64,000 nucleotides of DNA from Facklamia sp050409585. Lineage in GTDB: Bacteria; Bacillota; Bacilli; Lactobacillales; Aerococcaceae. The translations under genes were made by a program, and so were the position numbers. Positions 33,945-42,919 of this stretch are shown piece by piece. Where the stretch lies: assembly GCF_050409585.1 (NCBI RefSeq), contig NZ_JBNUPE010000001.1, positions 124,001-188,000 of the forward strand. Reading direction: 5' to 3'. Every line of letters starts with the position of its first letter. Position 1 is the first letter of the stretch. The notes under the pieces are model-generated. The model ran no database searches and was not told the DNA's origin. It saw nothing but the letters and a program-made list of their open reading frames with translations.

Positions 33945-34773
33945 AAAAGTAAATAAAATTTTAAAACTTTCACTGCTATCAGCTATTGTAGTGGTATTAT
34001 CTGCTTGTGCAAATATTAATGAACCGATTACTAACGATTCATCAAATCTTTTGGATCAATTTGTTCTCTATCCCTTCTCTCAATTTATTGTTTGGCTAAG
34101 TGGTTTAATGGGTCATAATTTTGGTTTAGGTATTATTAGTTTAACCCTTTTAATTCGTCTTTTGCTAACCCCTTTGACATTAATGCAGATGAAATCTCAA
34201 AATAAAATAATGGAGTTACAACCGGAAATTGAAGCCATTAAAGCTAAGTACCCTCACAAAGATCGTCACTCAATGGAGTTACTTCAAGCTGAGCAACAAG
34301 AATTGTTTGATGAAAAAGGAGTTAATCAATTCGCAGGTTGCTTACCAACTTTAATTCAATTACCAATTTTGATGGCCTTGTATCAAGTGATTTCGCGAAC
34401 AGAGCTTATAAGACAAGGACAGTTTCTTTGGGTTGATTTAGGACAACCAGACCCTTACTTTATTTTCCCTCTTTTAGCGGCTCTATTCACATTTTTATCT
34501 ACTTACCTAAGTAGTAAAGCAAATCCTCAACAAAATGTTTCAATGAAAATTATGATGATAACTATGCCAATTATGATTTTCTCTATATCTTTTGCTTTAC
34601 CTAGTGCAGTTTCACTTTATTGGTTTATATCGAATTTAATTACTGTAATTATTATTTTAATTTTTAACAATCCATATAAAATGATTAAAGAACGCCAAGA
34701 ACGCATTGCTCATGAAAAAGAAAAAGAGCGTCAATTGCGTAAGGCCTTGAAAAAAGTTAAAAGTCGTAAATAA
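33934..34773 (+). CDS. yidC: membrane protein insertase YidC (OxaA/SpoIIIJ type)
   Basis: 279-residue lipoprotein insertase. Lipobox VLSAC puts the lipidated Cys near residue 25; five transmembrane helices follow, with the hydrophilic-groove Arg in LTLLIRLLLTPLTL (about 70-83). The basic C-terminal tail (EKERQLRKALKKVKSRK) can bind ribosomes. Inserts membrane proteins alone or with Sec. Overlaps rnpA, 18 bases before jag. Confidence 0.96.
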   Translation: MSNKKVNKILKLSLLSAIVVVLSACANINEPITNDSSNLLDQFVLYPFSQFIVWLSGLMGHNFGLGIISLTLLIRLLLTPLTLMQMKSQNKIMELQPEIEAIKAKYPHKDRHSMELLQAEQQELFDEKGVNQFAGCLPTLIQLPILMALYQVISRTELIRQGQFLWVDLGQPDPYFIFPLLAALFTFLSTYLSSKANPQQNVSMKIMMITMPIMIFSISFALPSAVSLYWFISNLITVIIILIFNNPYKMIKERQERIAHEKEKERQLRKALKKVKSRK

Positions 34774-34791
34774 ATTAAAAGGAGTGATGAT

Positions 34792-35754
34792 ATGTTAGAT
34801 CATAATATGACTGTTAGGGCTGAAAATGTCGAATTAGCTATTGAAAAAGGGTTAAAACAATTGCGAATTAGTCGAGAAGAAGCCGATATCCGTATTATAA
34901 GTGAAGGAAAAAAAGGTTTCTTTGGCTTCGGTAAGCAAGAAGCAGTAGTTCATATTGAAGCTAAGACTGATCTATCATTAAAAGAATTAACCAATCAATT
35001 AGAAAAAAAAGTTGGAATGGAACATAAGGATAAAACAGGTCAAAAACATAAAGAAACAGTAAATAAAACTAAAGATTATATCCGTCAAAATAATCAAAAA
35101 CACAGTGAGCCTGTTAAAGAAGAGGTTCACGATCCAAAAAAAACTGACAATGTTGTTTTAGAAAAAGAATCTTCCATTGAAAAACAAGCAGAAGATAAAA
35201 AATCTGTTCAAAAATCTGAAACAGTCGAGCCAAAAGTGAGTGAAAAAGTTTCAAATGAAAACCAAACGTCTGAAACAGAGGTTGCACAAAGTGAATCTAC
35301 AATAGAAGAAGAGTATCAAGCGGCTTGCCATTACCTCGAAGAAGTTATTCGTTTATATGGTGCAGAATCGCACATTGAATACGAATTAAGAGGTAATCAG
35401 TTAGTTTTTAATATCGAAACAGACAAATCAGGTTTAGTCATTGGTAAACATGGAAAAATTATCAATTCCTTACAGACTTTAGTTCAGGTTTTATTGCATA
35501 GACGTGATCGTAAACGAATCTCAGTTTTATTAAATGTTGGGGATTACCGTGACCGTCGTTTAAATGTACTTGAACAAATGGCAGAAAGAACTGCTGAGCA
35601 AGTTTTAACTACCAAACAAACAGTCATCCTAGATCCGTTACCTGCTTATGAACGCAAACAAATTCATGCTTATCTTGGACAATATGAGCATATTGCAACC
35701 CACTCTGAAGGTAAAGATCCTAATCGATATTTAGTGGTAGATTACGTCCCATAA
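34792..35754 (+). CDS. khpB: RNA-binding protein Jag (KhpB/EloR)
   Basis: 320 residues: Jag-N domain (1-50, with KKGFFGFGKQEA), a long acidic/Lys-rich linker (55-170), a KH-II domain (GLVIGKHGKIINSLQTLVQ, about 222-240) and a C-terminal R3H domain (ERKQIHAYLGQYEHIATHSEGKDPNRY region near 285-312). In streptococci the protein binds RNA with KhpA and controls cell elongation. Cotranscribed with yidC. Confidence 0.94.
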   Translation: MLDHNMTVRAENVELAIEKGLKQLRISREEADIRIISEGKKGFFGFGKQEAVVHIEAKTDLSLKELTNQLEKKVGMEHKDKTGQKHKETVNKTKDYIRQNNQKHSEPVKEEVHDPKKTDNVVLEKESSIEKQAEDKKSVQKSETVEPKVSEKVSNENQTSETEVAQSESTIEEEYQAACHYLEEVIRLYGAESHIEYELRGNQLVFNIETDKSGLVIGKHGKIINSLQTLVQVLLHRRDRKRISVLLNVGDYRDRRLNVLEQMAERTAEQVLTTKQTVILDPLPAYERKQIHAYLGQYEHIATHSEGKDPNRYLVVDYVP

Positions 35755-35766
35755 TATTAATTACGT

Positions 35767-35791
35767 CCCTAAGCTCTGCTTAGGGATTTTT
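35767..35791 (+). terminator. terminator of rpmH-rnpA-yidC-jag
   Basis: CCCTAAGC (35767-35774)/GCTTAGGG (35778-35785), loop of three, then a T-run. Confidence 0.9.
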
Positions 35792-35889
35792 TCTCTCAAA
35801 CCTTTTTTATAAATGTTTAGTCATAATTGAAAATTATCATGAATAAATCAATGGTCTTATTTTTAAAACGAAGCACTAGTAAAATTATA

Positions 35890-35918
35890 TTAGAAGGTTA
35901 TAAAAATTATGATATAAT
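35890..35918 (+). promoter_or_regulatory. promoter of the GerMN-like lipoprotein gene
   Basis: TTAGAA (35890-35895), 17 bases, TATAAT (35913-35918). Confidence 0.5.
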
Positions 35919-35944
35919 ATAGCTTGTTTTAGGAGGTGACGGAT

Positions 35945-37147
35945 TTGAGTCTGTCTGGCAGAAAGATATTTTGGCTTTTGTTAATTGTTATTACTTTATC
36001 AGCTTGTAAACAAGAACCTATGATTAAATTGAGTAAAGAAAACCAAATGAAGATAGAGAAGAAACAAGCAGAAAATAAAGAAACACAGCTAGATCAAATA
36101 AATAATAAGAAAGCCAATACATCCGACCAAGTAGTTATTGATCCTAACTCGTGGATTAAAGAAGGAGAAGATGTAAACTATAATTTAGAAAATTTTCTTC
36201 CTTATAATGCTAATCAAGTAAAAATCCTTTCCAATGGTAAAACTAGCTATGTTGAATATATGGATCAAACAAGCCAACAGATGCAAGTGAGAGAGACGCT
36301 AGCTGATGAAAAAACCATTGAACTCTATCGTTGGAATACTGAAGTGATTGAACTATACGGAAAATTTGAAAAAGAGCGTCGATTTACTAATTATTTAAAA
36401 AACTCAATAGAAGCTAATCAATTAGAAAAAGGTCTAATCATTTTACAATCTCCTTTAAAAGTAGGAACTGAATGGTTATATGACGGTAACATTCCTTCAA
36501 AAATCGTCGGCTTATATAAAGAAGTGAATATCGGTGATCAAATCTATCAAGAAGTGATTGAAGTTGTGACTCAATTTGAAGAGGGCGAAAGACATCAGCT
36601 ATTTGCTGCTAATAAAGGGATTATTGCTCAATGGCAAGAAAATAAAGAGGAATATTATCTTGCAGAATCGATTACAGATAATGTAATGTTAGTAAGCAAA
36701 ATGGATTGGTACATGCCTCAATCTTCAACAGAAGAACCTTTTATTCAAAAAGAGACAGTTGACTTTGCCTGGCAAACAAACGATACCCTAGCAACAGCTT
36801 TTCAGCGCTTTTATTACGATAACCAATGGATTACTCCCGAAATACAAGTGGTTGATATTTATGAGTCCAATGGAATTGCCCATCTCAATTTTTCAAGCGG
36901 TGTTGTTGCTAGTTTAAACCGACATCCAGCAGGTGAAAAAGCGGTAGCAATTGCCATGATGGTGAATATTGCTGACTATTACTCTGTTAATCAAGTGAGT
37001 TTAGAAGTATTTGGGAATGGTATGCTACTCAATGCCATTTCTTATCCTCCTAATGGAATTCATCAAATAGATCCCAAATGGGTCAAGCAAGAAGATAGTA
37101 GTAATACGCAAACGCCTTTGAGTAGTGAAGAATTAACCTTAGAATAA
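35945..37147 (+). CDS. lipoprotein with C-terminal GerMN-like domain
   Basis: 400 residues. Lipobox TLSAC gives the lipidated Cys at residue 21, so it is anchored on the outer face of the membrane. A Lys/Gln/Asn-rich spacer (25-60) leads to a beta-rich domain of unknown family (70-275), and the last 110 residues resemble GerMN/Germane domains (YESNGIAHLNFSSGV then VNQVSLEVFGNGM). Start is TTG 35945-35947, eight bases after AGGAGG; a GTG at 35936 overlaps that site. Own promoter and terminator, so a single-gene unit between jag and mnmE. Function unknown; GerMN domains occur in cell-envelope proteins. Confidence 0.6.
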   Translation: MSLSGRKIFWLLLIVITLSACKQEPMIKLSKENQMKIEKKQAENKETQLDQINNKKANTSDQVVIDPNSWIKEGEDVNYNLENFLPYNANQVKILSNGKTSYVEYMDQTSQQMQVRETLADEKTIELYRWNTEVIELYGKFEKERRFTNYLKNSIEANQLEKGLIILQSPLKVGTEWLYDGNIPSKIVGLYKEVNIGDQIYQEVIEVVTQFEEGERHQLFAANKGIIAQWQENKEEYYLAESITDNVMLVSKMDWYMPQSSTEEPFIQKETVDFAWQTNDTLATAFQRFYYDNQWITPEIQVVDIYESNGIAHLNFSSGVVASLNRHPAGEKAVAIAMMVNIADYYSVNQVSLEVFGNGMLLNAISYPPNGIHQIDPKWVKQEDSSNTQTPLSSEELTLE

Positions 37148-37155
37148 GTGAAGAT

Positions 37156-37186
37156 CACCATTCTTAATTAGAGGAATGGTGTTTTT
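37156..37186 (+). terminator. terminator of the GerMN-like lipoprotein gene
   Basis: CACCATTC (37156-37163)/GAATGGTG (37174-37181) then TTTTT. Confidence 0.9.
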
Positions 37187-37276
37187 ATTAAGGCAAATGT
37201 TTTGGAGAGCTTATGTTAAAAAAAAGCTAGACACTCTCTTTTAAATATAATTTAGCTAAACAGTTTCACACCTATC

Positions 37277-37305
37277 TTGCAAGAAGAATAACGATTTGAT
37301 ACAAT
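37277..37305 (+). promoter_or_regulatory. mnmE promoter
   Basis: TTGCAA (37277-37282), 17 bases, TACAAT (37300-37305). It reads directly into the hairpin-terminator at 37331-37389. Confidence 0.6.
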
Positions 37306-37330
37306 TACTACGATAAATAGACAGGCAGTC

Positions 37331-37389
37331 AAAGTGCTTTCGAATGACCTAAAAAACTTAGGTATCTTTCGTTGAGCACTTTTTTTATG
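37331..37389 (+). terminator. attenuator-like hairpin in the mnmE leader
   Basis: Long imperfect hairpin: AAAGTGCT (37331-37338)/AGCACTTT (37375-37382), CGAA/TTCG, and ACCTAA (37347-37352)/TTAGGT (37358-37363), followed by seven T. It lies between the promoter and the mnmE ATG, with no gene before it, so it is either an attenuator or the 3' end of a roughly 75-base RNA. Confidence 0.65.
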
Positions 37390-37408
37390 ATTAAAGGGGG
37401 TATTAAGT

Positions 37409-38785
37409 ATGTATATTTTAGACACAATTGCAGCTATCTCAACCGCAATTGGCGAGGGAGCTATTGGAATAGTACGTATGAGTGGTCCGGATGCTTTGCC
37501 AATAATAAAAAAAATATTTAAAGGCAAAGACTTGAGTCAGGTTGAAAGTCATACCATCCATTATGGTCATATAGTAGATAAGGATCAAAAAGTCTTAGAT
37601 GAAGTAATGGTCACTATCTTAAAAGGACCAAAAACCTATACACGTGAAGACATAGTAGAAATCAATTGTCATGGTGGTATCGTAGCTATGCAGCGAATCC
37701 TGGAAAGTTGTTTATTAGAAGGTGCGCGCATGGCTGAACCAGGTGAATTTACAAAGCGCGCCTTTCTAAATGGTCGCATTGATTTGTCACAAGCAGAAGC
37801 TTTGATGGATTTAATTCAAGCTAAAACAGGTAAAGCTATGGACGCTTCTCTAAACCAATTAAAAGGAACCCTATCTCAGCAAATTAGACAATTGCGCCAA
37901 GAAATGCTTGAAAGTTTAGCTCAAATTGAAGTAACGATTGATTATCCGGAATATGATGATGTTGAAGAGATGTCTAGTCAAACTCTTATAGAAACAGCAC
38001 AATATGTAAAAAATAAAATAAACCAAATTTTGAAAAAAGCTCAAAATAGCCGTCTTTTCCGTGAAGGAATACGAACAGCTATTATAGGTAAACCAAATGT
38101 TGGTAAGTCGAGTTTACTAAATTACTTAACTGGATTTGACAAAGCAATCGTGACTGATATCGCTGGAACAACTCGAGATACTATTGAAGAATACATCAAT
38201 GTCAAAGGAGTCCCCCTACATTTAATCGATACAGCAGGCATTCGCCAAACTGATGAATTGGTAGAGCAAATTGGTGTGGCTAAAAGTCGTAAAATTATGG
38301 AAGAATCTGATTTAGTTATTTTGATTTTAAATCAATCTGAAGCTTTGACAGAAATTGACAAAGAACTTTTATCTTTGACAAAGGATCAAAAGCGAATTAT
38401 TTTATTAAATAAAACCGATTTGCCGAGTCAAATTGATTTTACAAAGTTGACAAATGTAGTAAATAAAGAGGAAATCATCCCAATTTCAATCTTAAAAGAT
38501 CAAGGATTAAATCTACTAGAAGAAAGAATTGAAAATTTGTTTTATACGGGAAATTTAGAGTCGAATGATATTAATTATTTACTTAATTCACGTCATACTA
38601 ATTTACTAAAGCAAGCAATTCAAGCGCTTGACGAAGTTGTGAATGCTTGTCAAGCAGACGTACCTGTTGATTTGGTACAAATAGATTTTACTAGAGCCTG
38701 GGATCTTTTGGGCGAAATAACAGGTGATAGCGTACAAGATGAATTATTAGATAAGTTATTTAGTCAATTCTGTTTAGGAAAGTAG
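37409..38785 (+). CDS. mnmE: tRNA modification GTPase MnmE (TrmE)
   Basis: 458 residues. N-terminal folate-binding domain (1-118), helical domain, and an inserted G domain with GKPNVGKSSLLN (about 226), DIAGTTRDT (about 247), DTAGI and NKTD. It ends in FCLGK, the C-(I/L/V)-GK motif. With MnmG it installs the aminomethyl group on U34 of tRNA wobble positions. Followed after 10 bases by a Nudix gene and then mnmG. Confidence 0.97.
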   Translation: MYILDTIAAISTAIGEGAIGIVRMSGPDALPIIKKIFKGKDLSQVESHTIHYGHIVDKDQKVLDEVMVTILKGPKTYTREDIVEINCHGGIVAMQRILESCLLEGARMAEPGEFTKRAFLNGRIDLSQAEALMDLIQAKTGKAMDASLNQLKGTLSQQIRQLRQEMLESLAQIEVTIDYPEYDDVEEMSSQTLIETAQYVKNKINQILKKAQNSRLFREGIRTAIIGKPNVGKSSLLNYLTGFDKAIVTDIAGTTRDTIEEYINVKGVPLHLIDTAGIRQTDELVEQIGVAKSRKIMEESDLVILILNQSEALTEIDKELLSLTKDQKRIILLNKTDLPSQIDFTKLTNVVNKEEIIPISILKDQGLNLLEERIENLFYTGNLESNDINYLLNSRHTNLLKQAIQALDEVVNACQADVPVDLVQIDFTRAWDLLGEITGDSVQDELLDKLFSQFCLGK

Positions 38786-38795
38786 GAAAGCTATA

Positions 38796-39287
38796 ATGCA
38801 ACAATTATCTACAATTTGTTATCTGGATAATGGAAAGCAGTTATTATTGCTCCACCGTAATAAAAGAGAAAATGATATCCATGGAGGAAAATGGGTTAGC
38901 GTCGGTGGAAAATTTGAAGCAGGAGAAAGTCCTCAAGAGTGTGCAATTCGTGAAATTTATGAAGAAACGGGTCTAAGGGCCAAAAGCTTAATCCCCTTAG
39001 GTTTCATAACTTTTCCAGATTTTACCCATGATGATAGAGATTGGTATTCTTTTGTCTATAGAGTGACAGATTTTGAAGGAGACCTATTAAAGGACTGTGA
39101 CGAAGGGACTTTAGAGTGGGTGGATTATGACGATGTCTTGGACAAACCAATTTGGGAAGGGGATTATCTCTTTTTACAATGGGTCTTAGAAAACAAACCT
39201 TATTTTTGGGCTAAATTTGCTTATGATAAAAAGGGTGACTTAATCGACCATCAGGTTGAATTTATGAAAAACAGAGGTGAAATATAA
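38796..39287 (+). CDS. Nudix hydrolase (MutT/8-oxo-dGTPase-like)
   Basis: 163 residues. The Nudix box starts at GGKFEAGESPQECAIREIYEETG (about residues 37-59, cited by position) with all catalytic Glu residues. N-terminal TICYLDNGKQLLLLHRNKR resembles MutT/MutX proteins that sanitise oxidised dNTPs. Its stop TAA overlaps the mnmG ATG by one base (TAATG), so translation is coupled with mnmG. Its position between mnmE and mnmG is unusual. Exact substrate unknown. Confidence 0.85.
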   Translation: MQQLSTICYLDNGKQLLLLHRNKRENDIHGGKWVSVGGKFEAGESPQECAIREIYEETGLRAKSLIPLGFITFPDFTHDDRDWYSFVYRVTDFEGDLLKDCDEGTLEWVDYDDVLDKPIWEGDYLFLQWVLENKPYFWAKFAYDKKGDLIDHQVEFMKNRGEI

Positions 39288-41194
39288 TGCAAACATATGA
39301 AGCTGGTCAATATGATGTAATTGTTGTAGGAGCCGGGCATGCAGGTTCGGAAGCAGCTTTAGCTTCAGCTCGACTAGGTGCTCAAACACTTTTAATTACG
39401 ATGAATCTAGAAATGGTAGCCTTTATGCCATGTAATCCATCAATTGGTGGACCTGCTAAGGGGGTCGTTGTACGTGAAATTGATGCACTGGGTGGAGAAA
39501 TGGGACGTAATATAGATAGGACTTATATCCAAATGCGTCTTTTAAACACCGGTAAAGGACCAGCAGTTCAAGCACTCAGAGCTCAAGCAGATAAGCAACA
39601 TTACTCCAATACAATGAAGCAAGTCTTAGAAGAAACAGATAATTTAGACCTCAAACAAGGACTTGTTGAAAGACTTTTAATTGAAGAAAATCAATGTCGC
39701 GGTATTATTACCAATTCGGGGGCTATTTATCGTGCTAAATCTGTAGTTCTAACGGCAGGTACTTCTTCACGAGGAAAAATTATTATTGGAGATTTAGCCT
39801 ATTCTTCCGGTCCTAATAACACCCTACCTTCTGTTAAACTGTCTGAACATTTAATGGAATTAGGGATTGAATTAACTCGTTTTAAAACTGGAACACCTCC
39901 ACGAGTGCATTATGACTCAGTCCATTTTGACAAAACAGAAGAACAGCCTGGCGATATTAAAGCGAATCATTTTTCTTATTTGACAGATGATAAAGATTAT
40001 TTGCAAGATCAAATATCTTGTTGGTTGACACATACCAATGGTCAAACGCATAATATAATTAGAAATAATTTGCATAAAGCACCTATGTTTTCGGGAATAG
40101 TTGAAGGAGTAGGGGCTAGGTATTGCCCATCAATAGAAGACAAAATAGTTCGTTTTAGTGACAAACCACGCCATCAAGTGTTTATCGAACCTGAAGGTCG
40201 TAATACTAAAGAAATGTATGTCCAAGGCTTGTCAACTTCTTTACCAGAAGATGTCCAACTAGAGATGCTCCATTCAGTAGAAGGTTTAGAAGAAGCAAAA
40301 TTGATGCGAGCAGGGTATGCTATTGAATATGATGTAGTGGTACCCCATCAATTAACGCTATCCTTAGAAGTGCGAGATTTACCTGGCTTATTCACTGCCG
40401 GTCAAATGAATGGAACGAGTGGTTATGAAGAAGCAGCAGGACAAGGAATTGTTGCAGGAATCAATGCTTGCCATAAGGCTTTTGACAAAGACCCTTTTAT
40501 TATAACGCGTTCAGAAGGCTACATTGGTGTTATGATTGATGACCTTGTAACAAAAGGAACGACTGAACCTTATCGTTTGCTAACTTCTCGGGCTGAATAC
40601 CGTTTATTACTACGTCATGATAATGCAGATTTCCGTTTGACAGAAAAAGCCTATAAAATTGGATTGGTGGATGAAGCACGTTATCAGCATTTTAAAACGA
40701 AAGAAGCTGCTGTAAAAGCAGAACTTGATCGCTTAGCGTCTATTCGTATTAAGCCAAGTACAGAGGGTTTAGCAGAGTATTTTGAAAGAATCAATTCAAC
40801 GCCACTTAAAGATGGAATTTTAGCTAGTGAACTTTTAAAAAGACCGGAAATTAAATATTTTGAATTGATTAAAGCTTTACCTATTTTAACGACTGAAGTT
40901 ACTCGACAAGTAGGAGAACAAGTTGAAATTCAAATCAAATATGCAGGCTACATTAATAAAGCTAACCATAAGGTCGATCGTGTTAAAGCTATGGAAGAAA
41001 AAATAATTCCTGAAAACCTAGATTACGATGCAGTGGATAGCTTAGCAACTGAAGCAAGAGAAAGATTAAAATTAATTCGACCTTCTAACATTGGACAGGC
41101 TAGTCGAATTTCAGGTGTCAATCCGGCTGATATTGCCATTCTTTCAATCTATATTCAACAGGGTAAAATTGCAAAAATTGAATCTCATCAATAA
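39287..41194 (+). CDS. mnmG: tRNA uridine 5-carboxymethylaminomethyl modification enzyme MnmG (GidA)
   Basis: 635 residues. FAD-binding Rossmann motif VVGAGHAGSEAALASARLG (15-33), the conserved Cys in PCNPSIGGPAKG (about 48-59) and LRAQADKQHYS; a second Cys region near 277 (ARYCPSIEDK) and a helical C-terminal MnmE-binding domain. Uses FAD and methylene-THF with MnmE. Terminator follows. Confidence 0.97.
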   Translation: MQTYEAGQYDVIVVGAGHAGSEAALASARLGAQTLLITMNLEMVAFMPCNPSIGGPAKGVVVREIDALGGEMGRNIDRTYIQMRLLNTGKGPAVQALRAQADKQHYSNTMKQVLEETDNLDLKQGLVERLLIEENQCRGIITNSGAIYRAKSVVLTAGTSSRGKIIIGDLAYSSGPNNTLPSVKLSEHLMELGIELTRFKTGTPPRVHYDSVHFDKTEEQPGDIKANHFSYLTDDKDYLQDQISCWLTHTNGQTHNIIRNNLHKAPMFSGIVEGVGARYCPSIEDKIVRFSDKPRHQVFIEPEGRNTKEMYVQGLSTSLPEDVQLEMLHSVEGLEEAKLMRAGYAIEYDVVVPHQLTLSLEVRDLPGLFTAGQMNGTSGYEEAAGQGIVAGINACHKAFDKDPFIITRSEGYIGVMIDDLVTKGTTEPYRLLTSRAEYRLLLRHDNADFRLTEKAYKIGLVDEARYQHFKTKEAAVKAELDRLASIRIKPSTEGLAEYFERINSTPLKDGILASELLKRPEIKYFELIKALPILTTEVTRQVGEQVEIQIKYAGYINKANHKVDRVKAMEEKIIPENLDYDAVDSLATEARERLKLIRPSNIGQASRISGVNPADIAILSIYIQQGKIAKIESHQ

Positions 41195-41218
41195 TCAGCT
41201 AAAAATCACCAAAAAGAT

Positions 41219-41265
41219 AAAGATCTTCTTCTCAATTAGCAAGCTAATTAAGAAGGGATCTTTTT
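41219..41265 (+). terminator. terminator of mnmE-Nudix-mnmG
   Basis: Long stem, AAAGATC and AATTAGC arms (41219-41240) against GCTAATT and GATCTTT (41243-41263), with a small internal mismatch, then T-run. Confidence 0.88.
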
Positions 41266-41372
41266 AAAATGAAAAAAGCAGATACTATAAATTTAAGTAA
41301 TTTAATTATCTTTCGAAATTTATTGAAGGATAGATGTTGCTATTGAGTAGTTATTTTAGTAAAGTAAAGTTG

Positions 41373-41392
41373 CTGTGAAACATTGTTTCACA
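41373..41392. repeat. inverted repeat made of outward-facing parS half-sites
   Basis: TGTGAAAC-ATT-GTTTCACA. It contains the right parS half GTGAAACA (41375-41382) followed by the left half TGTTTCAC (41384-41391), i.e. in reversed order. 24 bases upstream of rsmG-parA-parB. May be a ParB-related operator, a degenerate parS or chance. Confidence 0.4.
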
Positions 41393-41415
41393 ATTACCAA
41401 AATGAGAGGGATTAT

Positions 41416-42141
41416 ATGGAAGAAAATCAGTTTAAAAAGAAATTGCAAGATCAAGGATTATCAATTAGTCCCGATCAACTACTACAGTTTTCCACTTATT
41501 ATCAGTGGTTAATTGAATGGAATCAAAAAGTTAATCTGACAGCTATTACTGATAAAGAAGGAGTTTATCTTAAACACTTCTATGATTCTTTAATGCCGCT
41601 GTGGCATTTACCTTTAGCGAACTATTATTTGAAGATGTGTGATGTAGGAGCGGGAGCAGGTTTTCCAAGCTTACCAATCAAAATCATTCATCCTGAAATT
41701 GAACTGACGATTATCGATTCTTTAAATAAACGTATTCAGTTTTTAAAAGATTTAAGTTCCAATTTAAAACTTGAACAAATAGAGTTTCTCCATGGCAGGG
41801 CTGAAGATGTGGGCCAAGATTCAAATTATCGTGGACAATTTGATTTAGTGACTGCTCGGGCAGTAGCTCCTTTAAATGTTTTAGCTGAGTACTGTCTTCC
41901 TTTACTAAAAAAAGGTGGAAAATTTATAGTTTTAAAAGGCAGCCATGAACAAACAAATACGGAATTAAAAGAAGCTAAAAAGGCGATTAAAATATTAGGA
42001 GCAAAGTTAGAACAAGTGGTGCAAACTTATCTGCCTGAAGATGAAGGTGAGAGAACACTATTATTAATAGAAAAAACATTAGATACTCCCAATAAATACC
42101 CACGTAAAGCAGGTAAGCCAAGCAAACAGCCTATAAAATAA
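41416..42141 (+). CDS. rsmG: 16S rRNA (guanine-N7)-methyltransferase RsmG (GidB)
   Basis: 241 residues. SAM site MCDVGAGAGFPSLPIKI (about 76-92) and the TARAVAPLNVLAEY segment (about 150). Methylates G527 of 16S rRNA; loss gives low-level streptomycin resistance. Start at ATG 41416 behind GAGAGG. First gene of rsmG-parA-parB. Confidence 0.96.
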   Translation: MEENQFKKKLQDQGLSISPDQLLQFSTYYQWLIEWNQKVNLTAITDKEGVYLKHFYDSLMPLWHLPLANYYLKMCDVGAGAGFPSLPIKIIHPEIELTIIDSLNKRIQFLKDLSSNLKLEQIEFLHGRAEDVGQDSNYRGQFDLVTARAVAPLNVLAEYCLPLLKKGGKFIVLKGSHEQTNTELKEAKKAIKILGAKLEQVVQTYLPEDEGERTLLLIEKTLDTPNKYPRKAGKPSKQPIK

Positions 42142-42154
42142 AAGGAGGAAGCAT

Positions 42155-42919
42155 ATGGGAAAAATGATTGCAATCGGCAACCAAAAAGGCGGAGTTGGTA
42201 AAACAACCACAACTGTTAATTTGGGTGCAGCATTAGCCTTTATGGGGAAAAAGGTACTGGTTATTGACTCCGATTCTCAAGGAAATGCTACTTCCGGTTT
42301 AGGAATTGAAAGAGGCGATGTGACTTATAGCTTATATGAAGTGCTGGTCGATCGAGTACCTATTCAGGATAGTATCTTAACCACTTCTAGAGAAAATCTA
42401 GATATTATCCCATCAACTATTTCTTTAGCAGCTGCTGAAATTGAATTAGTAAATTTTAAAGACCGCGAATTTCGCTTAAAAGAAGCTGTAGAATCAATAA
42501 AGCAAGATTATGATTATCTTTTAGTAGATTGTCCACCGTCCTTAGGGCAATTATCTATTAATGCCTTTACAGCATCTGATACAATTTTGATTCCGGTTCA
42601 AGCAGAATATTATGCCTTAGAAGGTTTAAGTCAATTATTAAATACAATCCGCTTAGTTCAAAAGTCATTAAATCCTCAATTCAGAATTGAAGGTGTATTA
42701 ATAACTATGCTAGATGCGCGCACGAACTTGGGCTATGAAGTAGTTGATGAAGTACGTAAATACTTCCAAGAGAAAGTATATGATACGGTAATTTCACGAA
42801 ACATTCGTTTGTCAGAGGCTCCATCTTATGGTTTGTCAGTAATTGATTATGACCCAAAATCTAGAGGAGCCATCATGTATAAAGAATTGGCAGAGGAAGT
42901 GATCAATAATGGCCAATAA
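42155..42919 (+). CDS. parA: chromosome partitioning ATPase ParA (Soj)
   Basis: 254 residues. Deviant Walker A KGGVGKTTTTVNLG (11-24), Walker A' VIDSDSQGN, Walker B VDCPPSLG. Works with ParB in origin segregation and regulates DnaA in relatives. Strong AAAGGAGG site. Overlaps parB by 11 bases. Confidence 0.97.
   Translation: MGKMIAIGNQKGGVGKTTTTVNLGAALAFMGKKVLVIDSDSQGNATSGLGIERGDVTYSLYEVLVDRVPIQDSILTTSRENLDIIPSTISLAAAEIELVNFKDREFRLKEAVESIKQDYDYLLVDCPPSLGQLSINAFTASDTILIPVQAEYYALEGLSQLLNTIRLVQKSLNPQFRIEGVLITMLDARTNLGYEVVDEVRKYFQEKVYDTVISRNIRLSEAPSYGLSVIDYDPKSRGAIMYKELAEEVINNGQ

Noticed and set aside
37252..37527. 91-residue open frame on the minus strand
   Set aside because: Overlaps the mnmE promoter, hairpin and coding start; no ribosome site and no protein-like features.
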